NCBI RefSeq assembly: GCF_918797505.1
Contig: NC_092795.1
Coordinates: 63,917,056 to 63,981,055, forward strand
DNA length: 64,000 bases
Source: Bemisia tabaci
Lineage: Eukaryota > Arthropoda > Insecta > Hemiptera > Aleyrodidae
Direction of reading: 5' to 3'
Positions within the stretch are counted from its first letter, which is position 1. Each line of letters begins with the position of its first letter. The translations under genes and the position numbers were made by a program. The notes beneath the pieces are model-generated. The model ran no database searches. It was not told the origin of the DNA and saw nothing but the letters and a program-made list of their open reading frames with translations. Below are positions 47,986 through 59,648 of this stretch, piece by piece.

Positions 47986-49036
47986 CGTCAAGACCCCGAG
48001 TGATAGCCGAAGGAACATTGCTCTTATCATTCGTTGCAAAGGACCTGAATATTTTTCTCCACGACAAAAGGTCGATAAGACAACAAGACGCACAATATAA
48101 CGATGGAGTACTACCTAACTTTAATTAATGGAACTATTGGAAAAATTAACCACATTTTTACTCTTGTTCTTTTGACCAAAACTCGGTTTAAAGAGGTTTT
48201 CTTTTGAGGAAAAATATTGTAAACTAGCTGTTCGGGGCGCGTTTTGCACGCTTTCACAGGCATGCACCCCGGTCAGGGGTGTGTTCAGGCTAGCTTGGCG
48301 AGCGAGCCTCAATGAAGTGGCGTCATCAAATCGATTAGCCCTTTCATTAGTTTTTCTTAAATTATTTTTTTTATTATTATTTTGTCTCACTCGGACGGAT
48401 GAACACACATTTTTACAAGCATGGTTTTTATGACTTTAGGCACCTTAAAACGCCTTGAAATGATGAAATTTCAACATTTTTTTTGAGGATGATAACTTTT
48501 CTTCTACCCACAAGGGGAGCGAAAAAGTAAAGATAAATTATTGAATAATGACTGTCGTCCTTCGCTCATTGATATCAGAAGCAATAAATAAAGGCATAAT
48601 GGATGGATCTATTCTTAATATGTGAAGCCCCCGTCCGCCATCTTGTTGATGAGCCGGTACACCATTTGAGCGCATTGTCATTAGTATGCTAGAACTCCAT
48701 GGGTAGGATGAAATCGAAAATTAGGACAATGAACAAAAAAAACCTGGATTTGGAAAACCAATTCTCTGATCTGCGATTTTTGGTGGAATCTTAGGATCAG
48801 GACACCGTTCTTGGTACACTTTTATCTTTTCTGTGATATTTATGGATATTTCCAATAAACTTAGCCCAGTATTCTTTTCCTCCCCAAAGATGTACGCAAC
48901 TTTTAGAATTATGGCAATGTTCGGTGGGATCATTTCCCCCCCCCCCCCCTCTACACTGCATACCACAATTTATAAACAGCCCCCGTGCCGAAATGACTCG
49001 TTCTGAAATCCCTGTTTTTCTTGCATGTGTTCGCAG
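47986..49036. other. Putative intron sequence upstream of the IGFBP exon
   Basis: AT-rich. A weak relative of the arm's inner end (GCC.GGTACACCATTTGAGCGC) occurs near 48650. A polypyrimidine-rich stretch (CCTGTTTTTCTTGC) precedes the exon. No other coding segment is seen. Confidence 0.45.
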
Positions 49037-49253
49037 GACTGTTCACAGGAATGCGACTGTTCCACGAGTCGGAACTTAGTTCGAAAGTGCGGGCCAGAGA
49101 CAGGAAAAGGGACAAAGGATGACTGCGACTGCTGTCGGCGGTGTCAGAGACAGGGAGGCCTCGGTGAGCCCTGCCACGCCGCCGCGCCCTGCGACGCTAG
49201 TCAGGGACTTTCCTGTCATTACGACACTCAGAGACACATCAGTGTCTGCAAAA
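49037..49253 (+). CDS. Internal exon encoding an IGFBP-type cysteine-rich domain (CCN-like)
   Basis: The reading frame starts after a TTCGCAG acceptor preceded by a pyrimidine tract and ends at A|GTAAGT, a strong donor, giving 72 codons plus one base. The peptide has 12 cysteines in the IGFBP N-terminal spacing: an early run DCSQECDC, KCG, then DCDCCRRC in place of the usual GCGCC..C core, then GLGEPC, PCD, GLSC and VC. This module opens CCN proteins (secreted matricellular regulators) and some IGFBP-related proteins; ending in VCK at a phase-1 donor resembles CCN exon 2. The exon encoding the signal peptide and the following VWC exon are not visible, so the gene extends beyond or across transposon-filled introns. 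The glycines of the core motif are replaced by aspartates. CCN assignment is inference. Confidence 0.8.
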
Positions 49254-49917
49254 GTAAGTCAACTAAAAATATTTTCTACAAATTAACGTTCGTCAATGAA
49301 CAAGTGCGTCATTTGTTCTGATTTGTCAACCCTTCACATTCCAAATGTGACGTATGGTCGTGTTCTAGGCAGAAATTCAAAAGCACTTTGTCAAGTACCT
49401 AAGTTCAATTTATGGAAACTATTACTGTTTTAAATCATCATCTTACTAAAAGCACCAGAGCACTCGTAACAAGCCTTTTTCTCGGTTGATTTCGGTCGTA
49501 CGAAGTCGGAGACCACAGGGTTGAATAGAGAATTGACCCCAAGGAATCTGAATTTCATGGTCCCGTAATCCCCCCCAGCCTCCCTTGGGGGGTAAAGGGG
49601 GGGCACGATCCCAAAAGTTGGGGTCCCCGATAGAATTGCGATTCGACTGCATTAAAATCGAAAAGTACGAAACATTTCGTGTTAAATTGACCCATAAAAA
49701 TCCAAAATCGGACCATGTAAAGTCCAACAATGATAACTTAAAGAGGGGGACAGCGACCCCTTCCTTAATTTCCCTTTGGTCAAAAATTGACATAGATTCT
49801 CCGGAAAAAGATATCCTGCTAAGACGGGCTTTTGACTTGTTATCGAGGAGGGTTGTGTTGGGGTTTAGGGAAGGTTCATTGTGTTGGTTTTAAAGCTGCT
49901 GGTAATGAGTATAAACT
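49254..49917. other. Putative intron after the IGFBP exon
   Basis: Starts with the GTAAGT donor. It contains G-run/C-run simple sequence at 49568-49610 and open frames without recognisable products. Confidence 0.45.
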
Positions 49918-50719
49918 ACCAAAAGCCCTCAAAAATATTTTCGGGCAAAATATCCGGTCGAGGAAACTGACGTGTTACATCTTATTAACCAAAAACATTC
50001 CCTTTCACCCCTCCAAGAAGGTTGATAAAACTAACTATGAGTCAATAAGATAGGCAAAAACCTCTCTTAAATTCTCAAGATCCACCAAGACCACATACGT
50101 CCAAAAAAATTTTCAATAAGGTTTTAATAAAAGGAGTAATCCCTTTTAGAAATGAATGCGGTATAGGCTATCGCGATCTCCGTAATGAAAGGGTTTCTGC
50201 AAACGCAAGAGTCATGCTTGTTGCATCCTGCACATTTGAAGGAAAAGGTAAATGCTCCTGCTCTCCTCACAATCAGTAGGTAAGAAAGAAGAAATCAGTT
50301 TCGTGCGGCTCGTGTATGAAAAGGTCCAAGCGAGTCGTGCTTATTGCGGAACAAATAATTGAAGGGGAAAATTCATTAGATATTTTCGACCGATTTTGTG
50401 ATTTCAAGTCCTTTCGAGGGATTTACGTACATACTCATGAACTACAAAATAGGTTTTTCGATTTATTTTTTTCAATGTTCTAATTGTTAAGGACTTATTT
50501 TTTGTTTCTTCTTTTAAAACCTTATTGAGTAAGTATTTGGACATATGTGGTCCTCGTGGACCTTGAGAATTTAAGATAGGTTTTTGCCTATCTCATTGAC
50601 TCATAGTTTTATCAACCTTCTTGGAGGGGTGAAAGGGAATGTTTTTGGTTAATAAAATATAACATGTCAATTTCCTTGACCGGATTTTTTGTCCGAAAAT
50701 GTTTTTGAGGGTTTTTGGT
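49918..50719. mobile_element. Foldback-type element with ~225-bp arms
   Basis: 49918-50135 (ACCAAAAGCCCTCAAAAA, CATTCCCTTTCACCCCTCC, AAGGTTGATAAAACTA, AATAAGGTTTTAA) is mirrored by 50495-50719 (GAGGGTTTTTGGT end). The spacer is about 360 bp, without coding sequence. A small frame at 49832-50053 runs over the left arm only. Confidence 0.82.
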
Positions 50720-50911
50720 TGTGTGGCGGCTAGCCACCACTCCGCCAACCAGCGCAGCTCATCGGCTGGAGCTGCGCGGCTGACACTGTCACGGCTGCAT
50801 AAGCCGCGAGCTCATCTCACGTGCACACTCCGCGCCCGTCAGTCACATGGGACTCACGTCGCACATCACCCAGCGGAGCTTATACAGCCGGCCGGCTTGC
50901 CCCTTTCCAAC

Positions 50912-50927
50912 GGCCCTGTTTAGGGCC
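50912..50927 (+). other. Stem-loop resembling a replication-dependent histone mRNA 3' end
   Basis: CCAAC, then stem GGCCCT, loop GTTT, stem AGGGCC, then ACCAC. This matches the form of the histone mRNA terminal hairpin (6-bp stem starting GG, 4-base loop, flanking CCAA and ACCA). No histone coding sequence is recognisable in the GC-rich stretch 50705-50910 before it, so it may be a chance match or a remnant. Confidence 0.35.
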
Positions 50928-51419
50928 ACCACTCGATGAGCACCTCTCATGGCTTAGGCCATAGTAGTTTATATCAGCTCGTTATTCAATGGGAAAAGGT
51001 GTGGCAATAAAATATTATGTAGGTACTACTAGCTATTTGAAAATCCTGAATGAGTGGAAAGTGAACATTATCTGCTAACGCACATACACATTGAGCTAAA
51101 ATTTTAATAGCACCCTCTGACTAGTGATCGGTCTGGAAATAGGTAGTTGAAAGTAGCGGAGCTGGTAGTCAAATGCATCTGTACCTACTGGAAAGGCTCA
51201 CAGGAACAGGTAGACAGGGGAGGGGGAGGGGTTGAATATCAATGGCATGACTTTTGGGATTACTATTCTTTAGAGCATCCAAACATCCAAACTTTTTGCC
51301 TACAGACTCTACACCATACTCTAAGGAGCATTGTACAAGAAAAATTGTTGATGATTGCAATGAAATGAGAAATACATTCATCTCCGCTGAATACTTAATT
51401 TCTCATTGAAACATCCACA

Positions 51420-52382
51420 TCTATATATTTAATATCCTAAGGCTTTTTTTGCCCTCCTTCAGTTTGGACAGTTTATCCTAATTCAATCTCGGAAACTACT
51501 GGACCGATTTTCCTCGGATTTGTTTTAAATGAAAGCTCTTAGGCTGTAGATGTGCCAGCACTCCTTGGTTTTTCGATTTGCGCGACCAATGTTGCAAAAT
51601 TTACCTCGATTTGATGACGATATATTTGCGTTTTTGACGCTAGACGAGTCGTATGGTTGGGGGACCTCCCACCATCTGATATTCCGTTTCCCTCTCCACG
51701 TAAACCCATCCCTACCTGCTCACAACACGTGTCACCCTTCTACCCTGGCATGGGTCCTATGGCAGTATCACTCCCTTCCTTATGCTGTCCGACTCGGAAC
51801 ACCTGCTGCGCATTTCCTCCGTCGCATTGCTCATAATCAGTGCTCGGTTTGTCTAGGTTTCTTATTAGTGCGTCTAGAGTTTTGCTTTCTTGATTTTGTC
51901 TTTAGTTTTTTTCTTACATGAAAATTACTTAATTTTGATGTGTATTTTTCAGAAGATAATGTTCCTTTTTACGGCAGCACAGGTTTTATGAATGATTAAC
52001 TTTTTCACAGCAGCTTTTGTATTCTTCCAAGAGAATCAGTGATTAATCACTGATTCTCCTGGAAGCGAAAGGGTGAAGATTAATCTTCACCCTTTCGCAC
52101 CGTTTAATTTTCACAAAGTGTTTTTATTTTCTTTTACAGTAGTGTTTTTTTATTTTTCAAGGATGTTTCTTTTTCTAGAAGTAGGAGTTTATCATCATTA
52201 GTTTCTTCTTCTTTGTTTTTGAAATTATCATTTTGCCACCAGGAAGTCCTCTAATTACTTGTAGTAGTAAAATTTGGCTCGCAAAGCGAGCCAACAGTCA
52301 CTCGAGGAGCGAGTGACTGGGGGTCCAGGAGGCTTGCCCCCGGCTAGCGGTGCAAGCGAGCGTAGCGAGCTGAAGCAGCTAG
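51420..52382 (+). mobile_element. Non-autonomous Helitron with paired perfect palindromes
   Basis: The 5' end TCTATATATTTAATATCCTAAGG follows A at 51419. The 5' region has AATCTCGGAAACTACTGGACCGATTTTC and GAAAGCTCTTAGGC, typical of Helitron left ends. Near the right end are the hairpins GGCTCGCAAAGCGAGCC and CACTCGAGGAGCGAGTG, then CTAG followed by T. A 123-codon frame at 51550-51921 is not recognisable. Two perfect palindromes lie at 52031-52058 and 52065-52098. Confidence 0.8.
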
Positions 52383-52570
52383 TAAGTAACTTATTTTTCA
52401 GGAGTTCAAATTTTTTATTCGATGCTTGACGGAAGGACTCTCAAGGATATCAATCTCTGAAAAGTGCTGAAACTGACTAACTTATCGCATGTTTTCTCAA
52501 TTAATAAGTACCTAAGTATATTTTTATATTATCCAAATACAAGATGATCTTCTTAACTTGAGGGTGTCAG

Positions 52571-52862
52571 CAGCCTGATTGTTGAAAGTTTGGGTTTGTC
52601 GGATGGACACGGATGACACTGGTTAAAAGGCGGGGCGTGATTGATCGACTATGTCTTATCGCTGCTTTAACGTGCCTTTGTCTGGTGGAATGGACAACAT
52701 ACTGTCAGAAACTTGAGAGATGCCTTTAGCTTGCCGAGGGCTCCACCCGACAGAGGCACGACAGAACAGCGACAAGACATAGCGCCGACCAATCACGTCC
52801 CGCCTTTTGACCTATGTCATCTATGTCTACCCGGCAAACACAAAATTTCAACAATCAGGCTG
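52571..52862. mobile_element. Long-armed palindromic MITE
   Basis: CAGCCTGATTGTTGAAA starts a ~130-bp arm (GGGTTTGTCGGATGGACA, AAAAGGCGGGGCGTGATTG, GGTGGA) that is mirrored up to CAATCAGGCTG. Almost the whole element is a hairpin. A weaker relative with AGCCTGAT ends may lie at 53836-53945. Confidence 0.8.
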
Positions 52863-55159
52863 CAGGTTCTGACAATCAATACCTATTAAAACAATTTTTT
52901 ACTAACATTATTAAGTATCAGCCATTGAAAAAATAGCTGCGCATGCAATGAAATAGCATGCCTTTTTCTTGGATTAATTTCGAATAATATCGCTTCAACA
53001 TAAAATTTGTCAAATCACATACTTGCCCACACAGTGCTTTAAGTTATTTTCAAAAATGCATTAGCCACGGAGTAAGTATTTGGTCATAATACAGGCATTT
53101 TAAGGATAGAATTGTGCAGAATTTACCTCTTACTTTCCTAGAGTTTTTAAGGTCCACTGACAGGCATAAACTGAAACGGCAATCTCTTGATAGGAGCATT
53201 TAGTTAATATATGGAAGTTGATATTAATGTGCAAGCTTTACATTTCTTCTGATAAATAATACCTAGTGAACTTATCACATTCAGCCTTGGACAATTAGCG
53301 GTGCAGAAACTAGGTAGGTAGATACTGAACTCCGAACACCTGATATTTTACGTGCACTGTTTCCTTGGAGTAATTATATGCTAGGAGCTGAGCTTAGATA
53401 GTACTCGCTAGGTCAACATGGAATACTTCAGTAACACAACTAGCAATAAGTGGGTGCAAACATAACCTTATGATTTGATGTAAACAAACACTCAATATGT
53501 GAATGACACAGAGGCTCCTTCTGGCAAACTGGTCCTCATTTAAAGCAGAGAACTGAAATAAAGTATTCATTAACAGGGTGGAGATTATCCCCTCACATAA
53601 GCAGCAAGAATGAGGGGCGGCGATTTAAACAAAGCTTTCCATTCCGATTTAGGTGGGTAGGTATATCCTCCCTCTTACTGGGGCTGATACGATAAGGCAA
53701 GGCTCTGAAGCAAAGTGTAGATCATGAAGATATACTTCTGGCTGGATAAAAAGATAATTTTTAAAGTAATGATAATTGGCATGTAAGTAAGAGGATCTCA
53801 ATCAATCTGCTAGGGATACCATAACTCTGCGGGCCGATTATTGAAAGCTTTAAGCAGCCTGATACGACATCGAATTGCGATACATTGCAAGGTTGAGATA
53901 GGACTTTGTCCTATTGTATCGTATCGACATAGTTTCAATGATCAGGTGGCTGGGCCATCCAAGGAGATGGGTGATACATTTTGTTTGGCTTCCAGATAGA
54001 GGAGGAATGGATGCTCCTGTTTTACACAGGAATAGATGCAGCAAAATGAAGCTCTTTTTTAAGTTAAGAAAATTGAATGAGTACGTACCCTTCACGAAAG
54101 ATCTTGTTAGACATTGACTGGCAAAATGGTGTTTCTAACAACTACTGACACAAAATCAAAGAGACTCGGAGAAAACCAAAGAGCTAAAACTCAACGTCAA
54201 AGACCCCCGATTCAGTGACATTAAGTTGACCTATGATTGAACTCTACTGAAAAGAAATAGAACTGTACCTCTCTTTCCCAGGTAACTACAGCCACAAAAC
54301 AATTTACGCGTAAAACCAGAATGGTTAGAGATAGGTCAAAACTAATCACGCAGAAAACATGGACATGCCAATAACATGTACTTAAGAAAAACACGATCAC
54401 TTCAGAGCGCATAGGCTGATAACAAAATTTAAAGCTGATGAACTTTGGTCTGAGCACAGTGGACAGTAGCATGTCGTAGGAAGGGTTGAGGCTTACATCC
54501 AGTAACTTTTAGAACATAACTCATAACACTAATAGGGTCCATTGAAAAAACTTCATCTCTGCAAGATGCGACGACTAGCATTCGTCACATGAGGAAAATA
54601 TTTCTCCGATTGCGATCCACCGTTGCGCTTTCCGCTTGTGCTCTATGGTACAAATGCACGAAATGGTATAGAAATTTGTAAGGGCTGTTTTTTATGAGAA
54701 TGCAATTAGGGATTTAAATGCTGCTTCATTTTGATTTTTTGGCACAACGCATCATCGTAAATTACATTTATCGCTTTCGTCAAATACAGCCAGCTAGACA
54801 TAACCTAACCTCACTCATAATCCTCATCGTTCAATAAGAAGAAATCGCTTGAACATTTTAAGAGAAACAAATGAAGTAGTGTATGTGGCTCTAACAAAAC
54901 AAGTGGGGCGTAAGTGTTTAAATAATAATTACGATCTAAAATGAATTGAAAATTAAATCTATTCATTAAACACAACTAAATGCAGTAGTGGTTGGAGGTT
55001 GGTAGCGACGAGGGGAATTTCGTTCCCGAAACTCGGACGGACCTAAACAGAATCAACCAATGGCATTGAACCGCCACTGGTTTTTTTCTAAATTCAAGAA
55101 ATTAAAGCTAAAATTTTGAAAGTTATCTGCCGATGCTGAAGTATCCGAGCATTGAAACC
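52863..55159. other. No gene recognised
   Basis: AT-rich sequence. A small imperfect inverted repeat with TTGAAA/CCTGAT margins lies at 53836-53945. At 54986-55078 GTAGTGGTTGG and CCGCCACTGG suggest a decayed hAT-like MITE without a clean duplication. Otherwise nothing supported. Confidence 0.45.
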
Positions 55160-55167
55160 CTATTAAC

Positions 55168-55752
55168 CAGTGGCGTAACGGGCGCCCCCGCAGACCCTGC
55201 TATGCAGGGGAGCCCAAGCGCCTAGGGGGCCCTCGCGGCCCTTGGCCGCCGGAATTTTTTTCTCTCTCTCTCTTTGATGCTTAGCTTTGGTTTCAAACTA
55301 TGGGCCTTTACTTACCGAGATGGCCCTTCTTCTGCTGATTTTTATTGTTAGCTCAGGGTTTTTCATACTTCTTTTGGACTGTTTCTAACTTTTTTTTTGC
55401 GGGAGGGCCCCTGCCTTCCAATGTCCACTCAGTGATTACTAAACATTTTCTCGATTCTTGGGCCTGTATGGGCCCTTCTGTAGATCCTTGGGCCTGGGCT
55501 GGGCCCCCGCCACCCTTTAGATCCTTGATCCTTTAGGGGCCCCATTTAATCGGGTACGGGATCCGGGACGGTGAGGTGAGAGGCATTCCAAGTCCAAGTC
55601 CGTGATTTGAAATGTCTCGGGCCAAAAACCGGGAAGGGGTGAGGGAAGTAGAGGGGCAGGAGGGGGGATGATTTTGGAATTTTATCGACAGGGGGGGGGG
55701 GGCCTAGAAAATATTTTGCAGGGGGGCCCAGCGGAAGTCCGTTATCCCACTG
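55168..55752. mobile_element. hAT-type non-autonomous element
   Basis: The ends are CAGTGGCGTAACGGGCGCCCC and GTCCGTTATCCCACTG. Flanks are CTATTAAC (55160-55167) and CTATTAAA (55753-55760), an 8-bp duplication with one change. The interior is G/C-run rich (GGGCCC words, a CT microsatellite near 55260, a G run near 55690). No transposase. Confidence 0.78.
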
Positions 55753-55760
55753 CTATTAAA

Positions 55761-57134
55761 TGTGGTAGGAATGAAATCCTCATATCCTCAACCTTGATCT
55801 TTTGTAGGTTCCACTGGAATCGGCCAACGTGTAAGCGAGAAATTTGCTGTGAAAGGTGGTCTTGACGGGGAGGTCGGCAGTCAGTTTAGTCGTATTTTAC
55901 GTAATTTGCCTTCTAAAACATTCGGAATGTTAAAATAAAGTCAAAAGCGGCACACACGGTAATATGATGATTCGGTAGGTACCCCTTTTACGGGTCTAGG
56001 ATTTACCATTATCACGGAATCAGAGTGACTTTCTGAGGACCCTGAAATTCAAATTGCCCGCCAAACGGCCCCGTGCAAAGTAAAATTTTCGTCGTTTTGG
56101 GTCATTAAGTGCTTAAAACTTTTTGAAAACTCAATGGAATAAATGAAACCCTTATAAGCCATCCGGCTAACTTAGCTGCGTCCATAGACACCAAGATCGT
56201 TGGAATCCGTGCCGCCGTTTGCTCTGAATTACATTCTAAATCGAATCAATTTTCAGACTAAGGGAGTTAGGTGTGACTAAGAGTATCGGCCACCCCTTTT
56301 GCTATCGGGACTTTAGTAGGTCGTCATTTTCCTCGACCGGGGGTGGCTACCGCCACTCTTGATAAAGATTTTATATGTGAAACACTATTCCTATTTAAGT
56401 GCCTGGAGAGACTGTCTATCTCGCAAAATCGAATGCATAAAACCGTCTACCACTTTCTTTGGAGGGTAGCAGGGGCCGTCAAATGAGAAAAAAGCTTCAA
56501 AAGCAGCCCGTGGTCGAGCTGTAGGGAAGAGGTTCCTCGATGAGTCTGTCCCCGGCAAGGCATCGCTTTTAATTAACTTCAACTTGGTCGAGTGAAATAC
56601 TTGCCGGGGAAGTTTATTCGGAAAACACGGACCGTCTAAGCGTGTCCGCGGTGCTCCGACTCTGCAACAACTTGCCACTCTTCCAATCTAACTTTCGGCT
56701 TCCCGGCCTCATTCTTCACGCTTCTTGACCACTCCAGGAGTTCCTTTCTGTTCATCCCAATTTCCTACCAAGATGAATCGTTTAGGAGCAATTGCGAGGT
56801 TCCTCGAGCTTATTGCTGCTGAGAAACCCTCCATGCGAACCCCTTCTTTCCTTGCAAAACAGGGGAGAAAGAGTGATCCATTGATTATATAAAAATATAA
56901 GTAATTTATTCTTAAATATTTCAATAGGCAGTTTAATCGATGGGCCTGTTGTAAACTTCAGCTGGAGCAAGAAGTAGAGTTATTTCTCATTGAAAATGGC
57001 TCAAAAATCACAATAAGCCTATCAAGGAAGTATGAAACACGGTCCCAACTTTAAAATCTGCCTTAAAAAAATATGAGTTTTTTCTCAAAGAGATACCACG
57101 GTACAGGTGAACGTTTCGTAAGGAATTCGTCCCA
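55761..57134. other. No gene recognised
   Basis: Moderate GC segments at 55860-56350 and 56440-56720. The open frames there show no recognisable domain. Confidence 0.4.
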
Positions 57135-57151
57135 TCAAACCCTTGCGCACT

Positions 57152-57290
57152 AGGGGGCCATCCATAAATTACGTAAGGTAATTTTTCCCATTTTTAGACC
57201 CCTTTCCTTCGTAAGACACCGTGAGGCATCCCGAACCCTCCCTCTCCACCCCAAAAATTACGTGAGGCTCGACTGACCCCCCCCCCCCCT
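57152..57290. mobile_element. Small element with GGGCCATCCATAAATTACGT terminus
   Basis: GGGGGCCATCCATAAATTACGTAAGG at the left and AAAAATTACGTGAGGCTCGACTGACCCCCCCCC at the right are the imperfect inverted ends of a very common arthropod repeat type. The middle is degenerate. No coding sequence. Confidence 0.6.
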
Positions 57291-57559
57291 TTTCAATTAT
57301 CGCAGATCAGAGCCTTACGTTTTCTTTTAGAATAACAATGACATTTTTAGGCCAAAATTTCTATTAGTGAAACTAAATTTTTGAAGTTAGTTCATAGGAA
57401 ATATTAATGACAAGCAAGACCCTTAGGTTCTCGAGAAACTCTTAATTTTAATTTGAAATCAAGCTGTTTTGATATTTAATTAAATGATACCCTATTTTAA
57501 TTCCTGGATGAATTACATAATTTCTGCTCTACATCAGTTGAACTCAACAATCCACTATA

Positions 57560-57868
57560 AAATAAAATCTTACTCCCAATTTTGAAACGAATATATCCAC
57601 AACTTTCGTTCATTTTTTGATGGTATATAAGTATGTTTACTTTGGGAAAATTTGCAAAATGAAACTGGCTTAAGTATGATGAATTGTTAGTGCAAAATGA
57701 TGATTGTGTAATGGTAAAAAATCGTACTTCCCGTTTTGAAACGGATAATCTCCGCAACTTCCGTTGAATTGGGTTTTTCGATTGTGTGTTCGTTACGTGG
57801 AAAAATGACAAAACATAAGTGGCATCAGTTTGATGAATTGTCAGTGCAAAAGGATGATTGCGTTATAA
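57560..57868. repeat. Two-unit diverged tandem repeat, ~154-bp period
   Basis: AAATCTTACTCCCAATTTTGAAACG..ATATCCACAACTTTCGTT...GATGAATTGTTAGTGCAAAATGATGATTG at 57565-57712 repeats as AAATCGTACTTCCCGTTTTGAAACGG..ATCTCCGCAACTTCCGTT...GATGAATTGTCAGTGCAAAAGGATGATTG. The two units have drifted, so the duplication is old. It lies downstream of the truncated Helitron gene. Confidence 0.85.
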
Positions 57869-57970
57869 TAGTTACAAAGTGATTGGCACGGCATGATGTA
57901 AGGTTCAATTTTACGATAAGAAATATGAAAGTAAATTAATATCAATCATGAGGAAATTGTAATTTATTAA

Positions 57971-59442
57971 TCAAAGTTTCTTAACTTTGAAGTAAGACAC
58001 TCGTGCTCTTAGATCATGTCTATCTATAGCATTAGGATCAGGCATCAGTTCATCCGTTATTTCTTTCAAGCCTGGATTGCAAGCACAGGTTATAAAAAGG
58101 GCCAGGCGGCCCTTCTCACGAACGTATGCAAAGCAATCTTGAGTGTATTCGTAAAGGTACCTTGGACAATTTACATGGGTCGAGGGTAAAATAGTTGCAT
58201 GTCCCAAATTATTGGGATCGACGTTCGGATCGTTTTGTAATGCGAGCTCCAAATGAGCATAGTTTTCACATCTCAATTTCTTTTTATTTAACAAAATATA
58301 CCGTAATTGCTCTGACTCCATTTAAACGATCATACCACTACCAGTGATAGACTGATGAGATAGATGCCGAAAACGAAGAAGTAAATTGAGAGAATCTCTC
58401 CGGACCATTATATGATAATAGTAAAAATCCTTGCAAGACACTTTCTTCCCGCGAGGCTTTTTAGACTTGGGATCAATCAGGAAATTTTCGAAATGATAAA
58501 TTTCTTGCCCTTCCCAGAAAATCAGCGGGTATTGCAAGGCATCGTGATGTTTATGAGTTTCTGGTAATCTTTTCAATTTGTCGTCTCGTGCATGCAAAAT
58601 GATGTCACGTGTCCCTGATTCTAATCCTGTAACTAAAGCCACAATTTCATTAACAAATGATGCATTATATCTTCGCGAATGTTGACCAGAGAGTGTGCGA
58701 TCTGGATAGATTACGATCTTATATTTTTCATTCGACATCCTCTCCAAAGCAGTTTTAAATGTTCACATGAGGTGGTTTTGCTCATGGAACATCCTTCGTA
58801 ACTGTAAAGTTAAATTCTTGTTTAAACCACCTACAATTTGGCAACGCCTTTCGACTTCTTTATCTTCATCTCCGATAAAATAAATTTGGAGAAAATTACT
58901 GGCCTTATTTTTCATCGGAAAGAGAGAACCGATCAAATGATAAATCCGTCCCTGAACAGCGAAAGTCAGGGAAAAAAAACTATCTCGAATTTCATGATCG
59001 GTCCCAAACGATATCATCTGGAAAGCTGAGTTGAACTTCTGCAAAGAACTCACAGAATTTTCAGAAGAACTGTCACCACCTACTAACAAACCCTTTAATG
59101 GCTGAGGAGGTACTTTCAGTAAAGCAAGAGATACCTTACTTTCACTGCAACGCATGCCTAGCTTTCCTCTTTCTATTTTAAAGCACCACAGAATCCACAC
59201 TCTAGAGCCATCGAACCGATAATGACCAAACGATGCGTTGTATGATCAAACCCGCAATCGTACTTGAATCCCATCCTTTTCAAAACCAACAAAGGATTCA
59301 GCTTTGCGAATGTTTTTGATTTATTATCAGAGGCATCTTCTTCATCTCTTGCACCCGAAGTAACCGCGTCGCTAACTTGTCGATCTAATCTTATCTTTCT
59401 AATTTTTCTTACCTTACAGGAATTAAAATTCCATCTACCCAA
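57971..59442 (-). pseudogene. 5' part of an autonomous Helitron Rep/helicase gene, decayed
   Basis: Read on the minus strand. 59442-59173 has a CGFCGALK zinc-finger-like piece. A frameshift near 59173-59190 leads into 59187-58763 (GMRCSESKVSL, PPQPLKGLL, FNSAFQM.SFG, YHLIGSLFP, FLQIYFIGD). An in-frame TGA (58763-58765) and TAA (58322-58324) interrupt otherwise continuous homology. 58747-58322 has YNASFVNEIVALVTG, RDIILHARD and HKHHDALQYPLIFW, the Helitron-like N-terminal domain. 58321-57971 has LPSTHVNCPRYLYEY and LALFITCACNP, then ends before the HUH and two-tyrosine Rep motifs. Rep and helicase would nick and unwind DNA for rolling-circle transposition. This copy lacks both catalytic parts and cannot act. 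Confidence 0.9.
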
Positions 59443-59512
59443 ATTAATCTTTCGCTTTGGAGTTACTATTTATATAGGCATAGTATTCACAGATTAGGCC
59501 ATAGGTAAGTAT

Positions 59513-59595
59513 AGTACTGTAATATCCCGGTATCCGCGAGGGTTACGTCCCGCGAAAACCCCGCGGATACCGAATTCGCGGCTACGGGGGCATTG
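59513..59595. mobile_element. pogo/Tigger-type terminal repeat
   Basis: TACTGTAATATCCCGGTATCCGCGAGGG... with internal complementarity to CCCGCGGATACCGAATTCGCGG. This CTGTAATxxCCGxTATCCGCG style is typical of Tigger-like ends, with TA preceding. A similar end lies at 19381 in the left giant arm. Confidence 0.6.
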
Positions 59596-59648
59596 GTCTT
59601 ATGGAAAATGAAGGGTTAGGGGACATGTCAAATGAAAAATGCTTACAT

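Noticed and set aside
51550..51921. 123-codon open frame in a Helitron
   Set aside because: It is hydrophobic with no recognised motif, and the small Helitrons here are otherwise non-coding.
54986..55078. hAT MITE with CCGCCACTGG end
   Set aside because: The left end (GTAGTGGTTGG) pairs poorly and no 8-bp duplication is visible.
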